Assembly: GCA_015680685.1 (NCBI GenBank)
Contig: MNCI01004586.1
Location: forward strand, 1-64,000
Direction: 5' to 3'
Source: Gnetum montanum
Taxonomy: Eukaryota; Streptophyta; Gnetopsida; Gnetales; Gnetaceae
DNA: 64,000 bases
Part shown: positions 25,251 through 37,892 of the stretch, piece by piece
Layout of the letters: every line of letters begins with the position of its first letter
Numbering within the stretch: position 1 is the first letter of the stretch
Made by a program: the position numbers and the translations under genes
The notes under the pieces: generated by a model
Seen by the model: only the letters and a program-made list of their open reading frames with translations
What the model was told of the DNA's origin: nothing
Database searches by the model: none

Positions 25251-25459
25251 TTCTCCATCATCTTCATGTCATTAGAGGATGTGTTTTCCAACTTTTTGTA
25301 GTCATGTCATGGTGTTTAATTTTGTATCATGAACATCATAATTTTTTGTAATGTGTTGATTTGTACACTTGGGCAATCAATTTTGTTATGTTAAGAGTTA
25401 GTCAATAATCCCATACCTTCCCAATTTTGTAAAGAAACTCAAGGACAAGTTTTCATTCA

Positions 25460-25470
25460 GTCGTGGGGGT
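25460..25470 (+). other. Polypurine tract of Athila-like element
   Basis: TCGTGGGGGTA directly precedes the LTR start TGATAAAC. The same context, reverse-complemented, flanks the LTRs at 35,828 and 60,103. Confidence 0.75.
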
Positions 25471-26365
25471 ATGATAAACATTAAATTATTGTGTCGACAA
25501 GCCCCCATCAATGAGGCCCCATTTACATGGTGTTGCCCTATCGATGTAGCATTTGCTACATCTACAAGGATACATCAACATAGCCTTGTAATAAAAACTA
25601 TAAATACGAGCTCATAGTCATATTTATGGGGAGTAAAGTCATAGTAGTAGCCAACTCTTGTAGTTTTTACATTCAAAAGTTAGAGTATTTTTTCAAGTGC
25701 CTACAGTAGGAGTCATTGAGTATACAGATCTTTATTCAAGCATTGTTGTACCTGAGCACGACAATGTATGTGGTAATAAAGATGAGCTTCTTGATAAGCC
25801 TTGCAACATTCTAGATAGTTTAAATGTTTTACTCATGCATTTAATGTTTTTAGTTATTTATTCAATGTTTCTTAGTAATTAAGCTAATTAAGTAATTAAG
25901 AAAGATAAGTAAATAGTGATTAAGTAAACACATAAGTATGACCGCTTCGAGCATACATATGACATTTGGTAATTCCAATAGTGCTTAACACTTGATAATC
26001 AAGCAACATTATATGTGTTTAGGATGTGTACAGAAAGTGGGACTTGATACTTATGTTAGGACTACTTAAATAATAGTTGGTCCATTAAATTAAAGTAGAC
26101 ATTAAATTACTTTATTCTTTATCCTATTTATTTGAAGCACCAAAACCATAAAGTATAAAATAACAAAAAAAATCATATGCTTTGATTACACTTAACCATA
26201 CCTTTGTACATCACAAGTGTAATTGAGAAGACAACGAATGACCATTAGCGCAAAGGTTCACTTCCTAAATGACTAGTGTACTAGAAGACATGGAGTCTGC
26301 AGAATTTTACTAGATGCTTCGTGATTCATATGGTTGAGCGTCGGGGTACCTTTCACCACTCATCA
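25471..26365 (+). repeat. 3' LTR of plus-strand Athila-like element
   Basis: About 895 bp, starting TGATAAAC and ending ACTCATCA, preceded by a polypurine tract. A TATA box (TATAAATAC) lies at about 25,599-25,608. It shares the motif order of 34,974-35,828 and 59,245-60,103 in the opposite orientation. The sequence after 26,365 is minus-strand gag of a different copy of the family, so this element probably inserted into that copy. Confidence 0.82.
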
Positions 26366-27026
26366 TACTCTTTTGTGAATTCTCTTTTTCTTAACTCCCC
26401 TTCTTTTTTTGACACTTAATCAATGAGACTTTGAATATGATGGGTTGTCATCTCAAATAACATGCCTTGGGCATATACCCCAAGGGTTTCTCTAATCTTG
26501 TTTCATAGCCCATCAACAATGTGTCGTAGTTGTTTCTTTTAAGAAAATCCATGGCTTGGGCATCTAGTAATAGTGAATAGTATCTACCCACTTCTACATA
26601 AAGGGATTCATATATCCTATACTTCCATCATGGAATTTTTTTTTTCAAATTAGACACTCTGGAATAAGTTTGGTACTTGTCGTTGAAGAGTTTTAGCATG
26701 GTACTTCATCTTTGAATTGATTCCAATGTTTAATACGAGCTTTCTACTTCCTTTATGAGTGTTCTAGGAAATAACTTTAGTTTCTGTTAATCATTTTCAA
26801 TATTTTGCAAGGCACAAAAATCATGGAACACTTAAAGATGATGTTGTGGATCTACATTATATCCACCTTCAAGTTTTAGGATATTACTCATATCCAATCA
26901 CTTAATATGAGTGTCCCTTACATACCTAGTAGAAATATACACTCCTAGTAGAAATACACACTGCTTCTTTAATGTTAATCATGTTTCAAGTGGCTAATAG
27001 GGGTTCTTCTAAGTCTTTGTATTCAT

Positions 27027-27085
<59 letters not shown>

Positions 27086-27953
27086 ATGTCTGATCCTTTC
27101 TCTTCTTCGATGTACATATTTCTCATGATCTCTTCATCTTTCCCCATCATGATTCCTCATTCTTCTTTCTCTCTTGTCACAATTTATGGATTAGTGTGAG
27201 GAAGAAGAGAAAGAAGTTAGAGAATGGTGTCAGCTGATTCTCCTTCTATGACTCCTCAATTCATCCCTTTTTGATTCAGTGGAGGCCGTAGGCCTCAAGT
27301 TCCTCCTAAGTTTGGAGTCTTCCTTATCTTCTTTAGATGTTTCTGCAAGAGCTTAATGTAGTTGTATTTTGATGGGATCCTCAATACAGATGATTAGTGT
27401 TTGAGAATGAGATCCATAAGTTTGATAGAATTTTTTAATTTGAAATACAAGTTCTTCTTTTTTTCTCTAGGACAACTATTTAATGTATTTTTTTCCCTTG
27501 GTCAAGCTCATGTCTTATCTCCATGGTAGCATTCCTTCTTACCTTAGCCTCTATTAGTTGGTATGGCTTGGTCATGCATTTAGTGATGTGGTAACCTTCT
27601 TACATATGGCTAAGGTTTGATCTCATAAGGGTTTCTTGAAGCATTGAGGATGTAGAACATTCTGGAGGCAAGATAATATTGGCATGTAAATATCTCCATT
27701 TAAGTTGTTCATCCTAGTGAAAGATAAAATTTTGATTTGGATCAGTGCACTCTAATCTTCTTCATTATAAATCCTATCATGACTCTTATTAAATTCAATA
27801 GTAGGTGGTGATTTTTCCTTGAATGTAGAAGCCATATTCAAAGTTTAAAGCTTTAAGTATGTACTTTAGAAAAATTGTTTCAAGTATGATGGATAGACTT
27901 TGCAACACTTGATACAACGAACTCTATAAAATCAACTACTTAGCAAAGATTGA
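26366..27953 (-). pseudogene. gag of a minus-strand Athila-like element
   Basis: Sequence 26,440-26,760 aligns in the same orientation with the minus-strand gag at 58,400-58,740 of element D. Shared wording includes CCTTGGG..ATA..CCCAAGGG, GTAGTTGTTTCTTTT and GACACTC..GGA..A.GTTTG. The order towards higher coordinates is gag, PBS, LTR, so this is the 5' part of an element. A (CT)n microsatellite (27,030-27,083) interrupts it. No frame is open for long. Confidence 0.6.
27030..27083. repeat. (CT)n microsatellite
   Basis: About 27 perfect CT units within the gag remnant. Confidence 0.97.
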
Positions 27954-27975
27954 CACATCCCCAACAATGGCTCCA
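27954..27975 (-). other. tRNA-Asp-like primer-binding site
   Basis: On the minus strand the bases after the LTR end read TGGAGCCATTGTTGGGGATG, close to the TGGCGCCGTTGCCGGGGA form used by plant Ty3/gypsy and other elements with a tRNA-Asp primer. It directly abuts the ..CTCATCA terminus of the LTR at 27,977. Confidence 0.7.
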
Positions 27976-27976
27976 A

Positions 27977-29883
27977 TGATGAGTGGTTGGGTATTCCAAC
28001 ACTCCACCATACAAGTCACAAGTGTACACATGCAGCTTGATCATAATCTGTGGATGGACAATGTAACTATGCTAGCAGTTGATGTTAAGTTTGTGATCAT
28101 TATCTTCTCATGTAAATTTAGTGAAGTTTAAGTTGAATGATTTAACTCTTGGTGAGGTATATGATATATTGATGTTGTTTAACTTTAATTATCCTAAGAG
28201 CCAACATAGTGGAAATGAGAGTACAGTCTAGGATAAAATCTAAGTTTAAGTATGACATAAATGTAAATCTAATCTAACTTATAGCAATAAGTATCCATTT
28301 CTAGCTTGTCATACATGTAAAGGACTTATGTAACCATCACTATAATTACAAAGTAAATACACTACTGAGTGAACTAAGTGAAGTCACTACTGGGTTATCA
28401 AACAATTATACTTTACACTTGAAACTAGAATTACTTGTATCACTTTGCTAAAATACATCAAAAAGGTAAAGTACTTGGAAAACATAAATGACTTAAGAAT
28501 AGTAAAAATTTTGGAAAGTAAAATTAAACTAAGTAAAAATAAGCTAAGTGAGATGTTGTAATGGTGAGAAACTGGTGCAAGGAGTTGCACCTCCATAGAT
28601 CCCAATAAGACCCAATCCATAGCTTCCAAGTAGATTTAGCTTAGAAAGTAAAAACAACATAATGAAATCAATAAAAATTTCCTTTTAATAAGAAAATTTG
28701 TAGAAATACATAGAAAATACATCAAAGATGAGAAGCTAAGCTCAACTCATAATTCTCCCAAGGATCTTAGAGGTTACACTTATTCCATCTTAATCCTCAA
28801 TTGGTCATAATAAAGCCCAAGCTCATGACAAGACACTTATAAGAGATTCTCCTAACTTCTCTCAAGTGCTCTCCCTTGCCTCTCACCCAACTTCCTTGCA
28901 CAAGCTCTATTCTTTCACAAGATCTCCTCTCACAAGAGCTCTCTCTTATTCTTGACATAGGTTTGGCCTTCAACCTTCAACGTTTGGCACTTTGGCAATT
29001 GGCACTTCAACACAAACAATGGTGAATTACATCAATATCTATAAGCAACCAAAAGGTAAAAACCCTAGAAATATTTCCTTAACTCAACTTCAAATTCTTT
29101 AGTTGTTTTCCAAGTCTTCTCACCTTCTCCTTAGCTATTGCCATCCTACTTTGGTTATTTCCATATTGCTTTGATTATTTCTCCAATTGGAATGGGCATT
29201 TTAGGAATTTTCCCCATTTTTCTAGGTCATCTATGGCTTTGCTAGAATGTCTACTGTGAAACCCAGATCTTGGATGAGACATATACTATTTTTCTTAGAT
29301 GTCTTATCTAGTACTAAGATGTCTAAGCTGGGACATCTATCTTTTTAAAGAGAGGTCTAACCTGTAAGTGCCAAAAATAAAAATGCTTGTTTTGATGCCT
29401 GGAACCTTTAAATGCTTCCAAATAAGTCCCCATAGATCCTAGAATCCCTTAAATTCATCAAAAATAAATTCAAAACACCCCAAAACATCCAAGAATCATC
29501 CTTAACAAGATCAACACAAAAGACACATGACATGTAGGGTAGAGTAAGGAGATCAGAAGAGGTATCCCTACACCAGTAACAATCTCAATCTTTATTTCCA
29601 TTCATGAATTATTCTTAAGAACAATCCACTTGAACAAATATTCATACAATTGTTTAATACCACATTGCAGGCATTCATTCTATCACTTATTCTAAATCAC
29701 AAAACAAACTACAAAAATTCAAGTGTTGGCCAAAGATTGTTGTTTTGACACGACAGTGGATTGGTATTTATAGGCATGACCATGGTCCACTACATCGCAT
29801 CAATAATGATGTATGCATAGTTACGATATCCTAGATACGATATCATAGCTTATTGACATAAGGTTTTATCAAACATACAAAAT
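27977..29883 (-). repeat. Diverged Athila-like 5' LTR, probably with internal insertion
   Basis: The left boundary (TGATGAGTGG) is the same LTR terminus as at 34,974 and 59,245. Near 29,768-29,860 there are a TATTTATAGGC TATA-like box and a 'GATATC..GATATCAT' segment also found in the LTR at 59,970-60,070. The distance between them is about twice the usual LTR length, and 28,400-29,570 resembles neither. An insertion is therefore likely. The right boundary is not clear and I saw no genes. Confidence 0.5.
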
Positions 29884-30852
29884 GAAGTCCCTTGGTGTAT
29901 GTTGGTTGCAAATGATATTATGTTGTTGGATATAGCTCCAAAGAACATTGATTCTAAAATGAAGTGGAAACATCATATATGGAATGTAATTTTAAAAAAA
30001 ACATGAGAAATGGTGGAGTAGAAGTGACAATTCAAGGCCAAAAAATAGCTTTTTCTACAAATAGTTTTGCTACCTAGTATCAATCCTCAAATCATATAGC
30101 AAAATTCATAAAGATATAAAAAATGAAATTGAGATAGGATGGTCAAAATGAAGATAGGCTAGTGGAATTCTCTACTATGAAAGAATACCAAAAAAACTAA
30201 AGGGAGAATTTTACAAGACAATAATTAGGTCTATTATCTTATATGATGTTGACTATTGCATAACACAAAAGAGGCATGAACAAAAAATCAATATGACAAA
30301 CATACGAATGCTTAAATGAATATATAATATTACCAAAATAAATAAACTACATAATAAAGACATTAGAGAAAGACCTAGGATGGCTTCTATTTTAGGTAAG
30401 TTATAGGAATGATGACTTAGATGGTTTTGGACATGTGCAAAGAAGATTAGTTAATGAGCTTATAAAAAAATATTGCTACATTACTATTCTAGGAAAGCCA
30501 TGAGAACAAAGACTAAAAAAGACATTATTAGTTACCTAACATGTTGTTGTGTCACCCTCCATCATCCCTTATAAATCATGACCCTCTATGCACTAGATAT
30601 GTACATGGAGCACTTGCAAGTGGTAGAGTGATTCAAAGTATAGTGGCTAGCTTTGATTCTAATTGTGTGTGTGTGTGTGTGTGTGTGTGGTGGGTGGGGG
30701 GGGGTTGTGTGCGGAAAGAAATTATTGAAGATAATTTAAAGAAACCATAAATACAAAATGATTTAGCTCTCATAGAGGTGAATGACAAAAAAGAACTCAT
30801 GTAGTCAGTCCTAATTCATTAGAACAAGACTAGGATGATGATGATGATTTTC
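29884..30852 (+). mobile_element. RTE-type LINE, 3' fragment
   Basis: A 5'-truncated non-LTR element. It begins in the RT catalytic region (VPWCMLVANDIMLLD at about 29,890), where the family usually reads FADDI, so the second catalytic Asp is Asn. Downstream, translations match the RTE C-terminus: LYDVDYC near 30,240, NIRMLK, NKDIRERPRM, and WFGHVQRR at about 30,428-30,450. The 3' end finishes in a short GAT repeat (30,833-30,847), the usual RTE tail. A segment near 30,530-30,720 containing a (GT)n run is not part of the coding homology. It carries multiple stops. Confidence 0.78.
30664..30689. repeat. (GT)n microsatellite
   Basis: About 13 GT units followed by a G-rich stretch, inside the RTE fragment. 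Confidence 0.95.
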
Positions 30853-31739
30853 ACTCTCTTTTTAGGAGTGATAGTGATACATGACTTAAGAAATTAGCTT
30901 AATTTCTTGTTACACAATAGATTATTAGTTCAAGTTACACTTAAAAATGATTATATTCTTCTAATATATCCTATTTTCTATTTATCTTGATGTGTACCTA
31001 TAGTTATATTATTTTAGATTCTAATACTATCCTTCCCATATTTTTCTATGAGGGTATGGTACCAATGACATCCTTACCTCTATCTTACCCTTGCTTTGAA
31101 AGTAAAATTGCAAGTTCAAGTGGTAGATTTGATTTAAAATAAAATTATCTATGTACTTTATATTCCTATAAAATAGGTTATTTTGAATATAAAAATACTT
31201 TATTTAATAAATTTGTTTAATCATGAGGAGATTGTTAATCATAATTCTAGTTTGTTATGCATTCATCATCCATGTTGCTCATGACAGTGCTCATAACTTG
31301 ACACCCATTCTATTTTATTCTCAATAAATATGTCGTTCATGAGGAAAAGAAACAACAATTTTCCACAAAGAGAAATAATTATAGTTTTGAGCAAGCACAA
31401 ATAAAATCTTCTTGAACAAGTTCTCAACCTTGTAATAATTCTATTAATTCTAAAGATGCAAGAAAATTCTTGATATCTAAAGATAATTCCTCATTAGAAA
31501 AAAAGAAATTTTCAGTACAAACCAACAATTTAAATACTGATACAAATGGATTTCACTTAGCGTAACATAAAAAGAAGATGCTTGCACATATTACTTTCAA
31601 TTCAATAACCAAAAGTTTATCTCCTTATTTGTTTACTTCTACTATTATTCCAAATGTTTTTTATCATACAATGCATTTTTACTTATTAATGACATGGATT
31701 GTGAGACAAATGTTAAGCTTTAAAAATTAAAGATGGAGG
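30853..31739. other. AT-rich sequence with no recognised gene
   Basis: Between two LINE remnants. I see no coding or repeat structure I can name. Confidence 0.4.
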
Positions 31740-34450
31740 CCTTCTTCCCGACATCTCATTGTTAATTTTATCATGGAATGTTTAAGGCCTTTCATAGGTT
31801 TGAGAAAAGATTGCTAGGTAGTATCTTTCAAATCAACATTTATCTCTAGATTTTCTTTTCTAGTAAGAAATTAAGATTTTAGCCTATGATATTAGTTTTT
31901 TTAGTAAATGCATTTTAAAAAACTACATTGTTTTTTCTATTGCTCATAAATTTAATACAAAAGGTGTTGTTATTATTGTTATTAAAAATTAGACAAGAAA
32001 AGTTTTGAATTCTAGTTTTGATAACCTTGGAAGAGTTCTTTGGATTACTTATCATAGTGAAAAATGTGACTTTGGACTCTCTAATATTTATGTTCCTAAT
32101 AATTCAAAAGATTGATCACAGGTTTGGAAATATCTTCTATCTCTACCTAAAGTTCCTTGGATTATAGGAGGTGACTTCAATATGGTTGAAAGTCATTTAG
32201 ATAAACTAAGTTGTCTTTCTCCTAATATGTCTTCTTAAGGAAAATAATATTAGGACATATTAAAGAAAAATATTTTCTTTTTGATGATAGCTCTTTATTC
32301 CCATCTTATTTAAATGAGAAAAATTATGTAAGAAAACATGTCTTATTGGTGGATCAAACATTGTTTCTTCGTGGAATGGGGGCTAGAGAAGTGTGGAGAT
32401 CCTCTCTGGTTCCATGATATCACAACCATTAAAAAATAATTGCATTGGCCCTAATTCCTTTGTATACTTTGTCACAAGGATATGTAGGCTTGAGGAGGAG
32501 CCTTGGCTTCGATGCTTAGGCCACCACCCTTCTTTTCAAAAGTGATGCTTAAGGCTAGATATGTTAGGGCAGGAATGTGTCTTAGCTCTTATAGGATAAT
32601 GGTGTCTCTTATGGTTGCATGTGCTTGTTGGACAAACCATATACCAATCCACATTTATTATGTGACAAATGCATGGGAGATGAGAGTATGCATGGCATAC
32701 ATTCATGGTCATACAAAGTGCACCAACATGTGCATGTGGGAAAAAAATTCCAAGTGGTAAAAAATCCTATGTGTAATAATATATATAGAATTTGTGAAAG
32801 AAAAGAATCAAATACTCAAACTTACACTTATTATTGCAATTTCATATCACTATTCTACCTAGGTTGGTTGAGACCTAAAATATTTTTTATAATATTTAAA
32901 CGTGTTTCTAGGTTCTACCCATGCTTACTAGCAAGGCATCCACCAGCATGTAGGGGTAAGACCTAGGAACACACATAAGCATGGTCAAGATGGTCATGGA
33001 ATATACATGGATGCATCACATGAATGGACCCATGAATCAATGTGGATTAGTTTATGGCTCTCCTACTTTTTGTGGTCATGCTTGTGTGTGTTGTTTTGGT
33101 CATGTCACTAATATGATTTCATGTGGTGTACTCGATAAGCTCCTAATCCATGCACTAACATGTGATGTACGCTTATCATATACATGTAGGTGCTATGACT
33201 ATTGAGGTGTAGTCCACCTTAGGTCTACTCTGGGTTGTCTAGCTAATTTTAGACTAAGGGTAGTGCAAAATGGTACTTTGTCATAGCAATGTCATTACAC
33301 ATTATACTTGGTGTAATTATCAATATAGAAATGATAGAATTTATTGTCAACTAAATAGATTTTACATTTTTAGTTTTTCCTTTTGGAAGCTTGTAAGGAA
33401 AGTAGAAGTGCATACAAATGCTACTTTGTCAAATCATTTTCCTATTTGTAGTTTTGTCTCTAGAATTAATTCCTCATCCTTTCAAAAGCATGAGTTTTTT
33501 TATATGAATGCTAATATATTCATATGACCCCATGAAAAAGATATTTTTGTAGTATTTATCAAATGCAAAATAAACGTCTCCTAGTGATATTAGTTAGATT
33601 AACTAGTTACAACAAATTTTGTGTAGAGTTAGAAATTATACTAAATTGTTTGGAAAATAGTTTGCTAACTATAAGCATCAAGTTGAAGAAGATCTTGTAG
33701 AATCTATAAAGCAAATTCTTTTAGACAAGAATCCCTTTGATTTTGACACTTAAAAATTGTTAAGTAACACTCATTATGCTAAATAATGTTGGGATGTTTT
33801 TAAAGCTAAAAGTGCTTTAAAAGTTCAATTGGTTGGCTAAAAATTGAAGATGAACCTTGCAAGGAATTTTTAAATTCCTAAAAGAAAAGGGCTAAGTACC
33901 TAAACTAAAATCACTTTATAAGAATGATTCCATCATTAAAGATCATGAGATTATTAATAATTTTTTAGCAAATCATTTTTCTTCGAAATATTTTAGCAAG
34001 AAATCCTTTCTAGCTTCTAGTATGCATATTCATCGTCTTACAGTAGAAGTGTAGTAAAGCATTCCTAAAGTAAAAATTTTATCAAAAGAAATCAAAGTAG
34101 CATCTTTTGGTTTAGCAAATGGTAAAGCTCCAGGTTTTGATGGTTTTCCTATTGAATTTTTTATGCAGTACTAGAACATCATTAGAGATTATCTCTTTTA
34201 TGTTTTTCAAAAAGCCCTTAAAACCTTTTGCTTAGTAAAAATATTAATAAAGGTGTAATTCATCTTCTTCCTAATAGTAGGGATTTTCAACATATTGGTA
34301 AGTGGAGACCTACTACTCTTTTTAACAGTACTTATAAAATTTTAACTAAATGCATGGCTTAGTAAATTTATAAGTTTATTAAAGATATCATCAAACTTGA
34401 GTAGATTGATTTTGTTCAAAGTCAACATATCTTAAATAATGTTATTGGAG
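31740..34450 (+). mobile_element. L1-type LINE, degenerate, interrupted
   Basis: Endonuclease signatures come first: ILSWNV at about 31,775 (family ISWNVRGL), then GGDFNMVESHLDKLS at about 32,168. YTWCNYQYRNDRIYCQLNRFY at 33,300-33,365 is the endonuclease C-terminus. RT begins with GLANGKAPGFDGFPIEFF (34,108-34,165), then KWRPTTLFNSTYKILTKCMA (34,302-34,360). It stops at about 34,450, before the RT catalytic motif. The endonuclease halves are separated by roughly 0.9 kb (about 32,330-33,245) of unrelated sequence, read as an insertion. Many stops make it inactive. Confidence 0.83.
32330..33245. other. Unidentified insertion in L1 endonuclease
   Basis: Sequence between the two endonuclease halves has no similarity to L1 that I can see. 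It is rich in CATG-containing words. Two short open frames (32,503-32,760 and 32,619-32,966) resemble nothing I know. Ends and target-site duplication were not resolved. Confidence 0.4.
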
Positions 34451-34973
34451 CTTGACAAGCCAGCCAAAATTCGATGTTGGATACCTTTAAAATTTATTTT
34501 TCTTTATTTTTTTGTAGATATTTTCACCTCATCTGTGACTAACCCGCGAGTCGTATCCATGGAGGAATGGTTAAAAAGTCAAAGAAATCATCAAGACAAT
34601 AAATAATTAGAATTGAATCCAATTAAATTCCACTCTTATGCCTATCACTCATAAGTATAATCATAAATTTTCACCCTAAATTCTAACATTAAGTTCAAGA
34701 ATGAAAATTAATAATTAAATTAAATTGAAATTACAAATAATAATTAAAGATCACAAGGGAGACTTGCCTAAATTACAATTCTACCTTGTTGGTTTCACAA
34801 TGTAACAATTTTGATTGTCAGATGATGGACTCTAAGAATTGCTGCAAAGCTCAATAGATCTTCAACATAATTCATAAAAATAATTGATATCAATTTGATG
34901 TGGAATTTATTAATATTAATTCCTTCTCCTCTTCCCTTATATTTTTTCTCTAAAATATTTTTTTATACCCTCT
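34451..34973. other. AT-rich sequence with no recognised gene
   Basis: Starts where L1 homology stops and ends at the LTR boundary (TGATGAGCGG at 34,974). Nothing recognisable. Confidence 0.4.
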
Positions 34974-35828
34974 GATGAGCGGTAAGGTACCCATACGCCC
35001 AACCATATGAATACGAGCATTCATGCATGATCCGATTGAACTCCAAGGATTAAGTGCTTATGCACCTACATAGAACAAGGATGAGTTATGTAGTTGTTGT
35101 CTTTCCAAGCTTACTTATAAGGCACAATTGTATGGTTAAGTAAACTCGAAGTATATGATTTTTATGTCTTTTTATATTTTCTATCTTGGTCTCCTAAGTG
35201 TGTGCAATGAAAATATTTAATTAAATAATGGATTTTTGAAACTCTAATGTGAATCAAATACTAACACTAGCATCCGTTCCCACTCTTCAGACACATCCTG
35301 AACTAGTGTAACACTACTGGGATTACCAAACACTAGTCGTTACTAGGTTACCAAGTGTTTTATGTATGCTCGAAGTGGTCGTGCTAAGTGTGCTAATTCA
35401 TTGGTAATTGATAATTAATAATTATATGGAAATGACCTTAATTAAATGTAATAACAGTAAATAAGATTAAACGTAATAATTAAGCTATTTGAATGTTGCA
35501 AGGTTTATCACAAAGTTCATCTTTATTTCTAGACACAAGGTGTGCTCAAGTACACAATGCTTGAATAAAGATCCATTCACTTTATGACTTCTACTGTGAA
35601 AACTTAGAAATAATTCTAACTCTGGAAGGGAAAAACTACAAGATTTTAGCTAAAGGACTAAAAAAGTACTTCCCTAGACCAAGAACCCCTATCTCCTATT
35701 TATAGCCAACAAGATAGGCTCCAACATTATGTGTCCGATGTCGCTTGGCCCATCCGATATCGCATATCCAATATCAAGGATCCGATATCATGGGTCTAAT
35801 ATTGAGTCGCTTATTTGATGACTCATCA
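34974..35828 (-). repeat. 3' LTR of Athila-like element D
   Basis: 855 bp, with termini TGATGAGCGG and ..CTCATCA on the plus strand. A minus-strand TATA box lies near 35,697-35,704, and the polypurine tract (CCCCCATGAC on the plus strand) is immediately to the right. Internal motif order matches 59,245-60,103. Element D runs from here to 60,103, interrupted by element C. Confidence 0.8.
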
Positions 35829-37887
35829 TACCCCCATGACTAAATGAAAACTCGTTCTCAAGTTCTTTACAAAATATTGGGAAGGCATGGGATTATTGAC
35901 TAAATGACAATTGACGATGACATGGAATGACAGACTCAAAGTGCTTGGTAAACATATTGACAAACATATTATAGAATTGGTGTTTATAACCATTGTGGTG
36001 ATCACTATACATAGATGACATCTAGTTCCTCATTTGACCGCTTGAAGAGAGAGAGAAAAAAGAAAATGAAGCATGTTTCTACCGATGTCAAAAAGGTGCA
36101 CACCGTTGTTCATCCATGGCCACAAGACTAAGCGTGTTCCTTGTGTCAATGCTCTAGCTCCAATCCATCTTGAGTGCTTCCTCCTATCCTAGTCCATTGT
36201 TCATGTGATCTCCATCTACACACACAACAAAATCATGAATTAACAAGGATAGATAAGATATAATGTAGTTGATACCTTGCCTCGATATGAAATTCATTGG
36301 CTAGGTTGTGGGTATGATAGATACTAGGTTAGTGGTTTGTAAGTGATAATTACCCAAGGTGTAAGGATGAGATAAGTAATGGAATGGAAAAATTTACAAC
36401 AAGCCCCCATGACTAAGAGCAAACCTCCAGTAGCAATAGGATGGAAAACAAAAGAAAGAAAGGAAGATAAGAGGAATAACAATAGTGAAGCCAATCAAAA
36501 TGCATAGAAAAGAAGAGAAAAACAAAAACAAGTGTTATGGATGGGATGAAATGAGAAATAGTTGATTGTAAGAAATGTTTAAGGAAAAGAACTTAACAAT
36601 TGCACCAAAACGAAATGCCAATGGATCCTCCCCAAAGTAGGCTTATGCCATTTATGCCTTGACAAACCCATAAACCAAAGAATCCGTAGGCTCTAGGGAC
36701 GACAAATGGAGACAATAGTTAAGAATTCACCACAAGAATTTACCAAAGAATAACAATGCATTTACTAAGATATAGACTAATCATAAAATTAGCAATGAGG
36801 TAGAATACAGGAAGCAAGATGGAAAAAGAAGAGAGAATGGAATGGAATCCTGAAATCAAGGTTGTGTAAAGTCCCTTGTGTATTATGTAGTTAAGGTGAC
36901 TTAATAAAATTGAGTCCAAATCCAGATTAAAACTTACCACATCTAGTGACCTCACATCAAGACACTTGACCAACCCATCCTCCTGAAGCAACAAGAATGT
37001 TGTCACCGAGCAACCACCATTCCAAAAAGAGAAGAATAGAGAAGCAGGATGTGAGAAAGAGCCTTAGTTAGAGGGAACCTTCAAGCATGGGTAACATGTC
37101 TTTCCAGTGCCATAACCAATGCTTGTAGCCCATGTTCCTTTATTATGTCTAAGGGGTGTGCTTTGAATTTCCACCATTTTTTTTAGTGAGAACATCACCA
37201 TGCAAAGACTTATTTGATTTATTCAACTTCCTGATATTAGTCAACAGTGGAATGACAAAAGACCTATGAAAAATAGCCAAGTACCCAAGAGAATAACCAG
37301 CACACATGCATTGAATCCCCTTGAAGTCACACCCTTTTCAATCCATTTGAATCTTTCTTTAGTTTGAAGAATACCAATCTACAAATTCATTAATAGGTTT
37401 GATTAGAAAAAGGGATAGTACATTTCCAAAACAAAGGGGGACCATAGAGTTGAATAGATGAATGGATGACATGGACTCATTACCTATTTTATCAAAAGAA
37501 ACCATATCTTAGCATCAACATTAAAAGTCAAAGGTAAAAACCAAACATTAGCAATCAACATCATTATAGTACAACCCACCATCATGAGCACTTATTATGT
37601 GATAAGTGAGAATAAATCAAAAAAAATGTAATAGAGAAAAAAATAGTAAAAATCTTAATGATGGTGTAAAAAAAATAAGTAAATATGAAAAATGTGTAAA
37701 AAAAAGAAAAAAGAAACTAAGGGCTTAGAATAATTAGCATTGATGGCCATCTCCCCCATGACTAATTTGGAAGGAGAAGATCCAAAATAATGAGTAGGGC
37801 TATCCATTAACAGAGGTAGTGTTAGTACTAGCTATTTTAGGCTCATGGCAAAGTTTGGTTTGCTAGATGTTGATCAATAATTTCTTA
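35829..37887 (-). other. 3' non-coding region of element D
   Basis: On the minus strand this continues from the integrase end. 37,700-37,887 aligns with 20,380-20,600 downstream of the other Athila-like integrase. It then runs through T-rich sequence to the polypurine tract at 35,829. The ~2 kb contains no trace of the 3' ORF seen at 22,441-25,250 and 60,820-61,750. A frame at 36,740-37,006 has no recognisable motif. Confidence 0.65.
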
Positions 37888-37892
37888 TCTAG
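37888..37892. other. Target-site duplication TCTAG (left)
   Basis: TCTAG immediately left of the element C LTR start. The same five bases follow the LTR end at 39,490-39,494 and again at 55,009-55,013. D-element sequence continues across the site. Confidence 0.8.

Noticed and set aside
32503-33205. Three short plus-strand frames as possible host genes
   Set aside because: No motif or splice pattern. They lie in the insertion within a dead LINE.
36740-37006. Hydrophobic minus-strand frame resembling a membrane protein
   Set aside because: It lies in the 3' non-coding region of element D. The hydrophobicity comes from T-rich composition, and no homologous frame was seen in the sister element.
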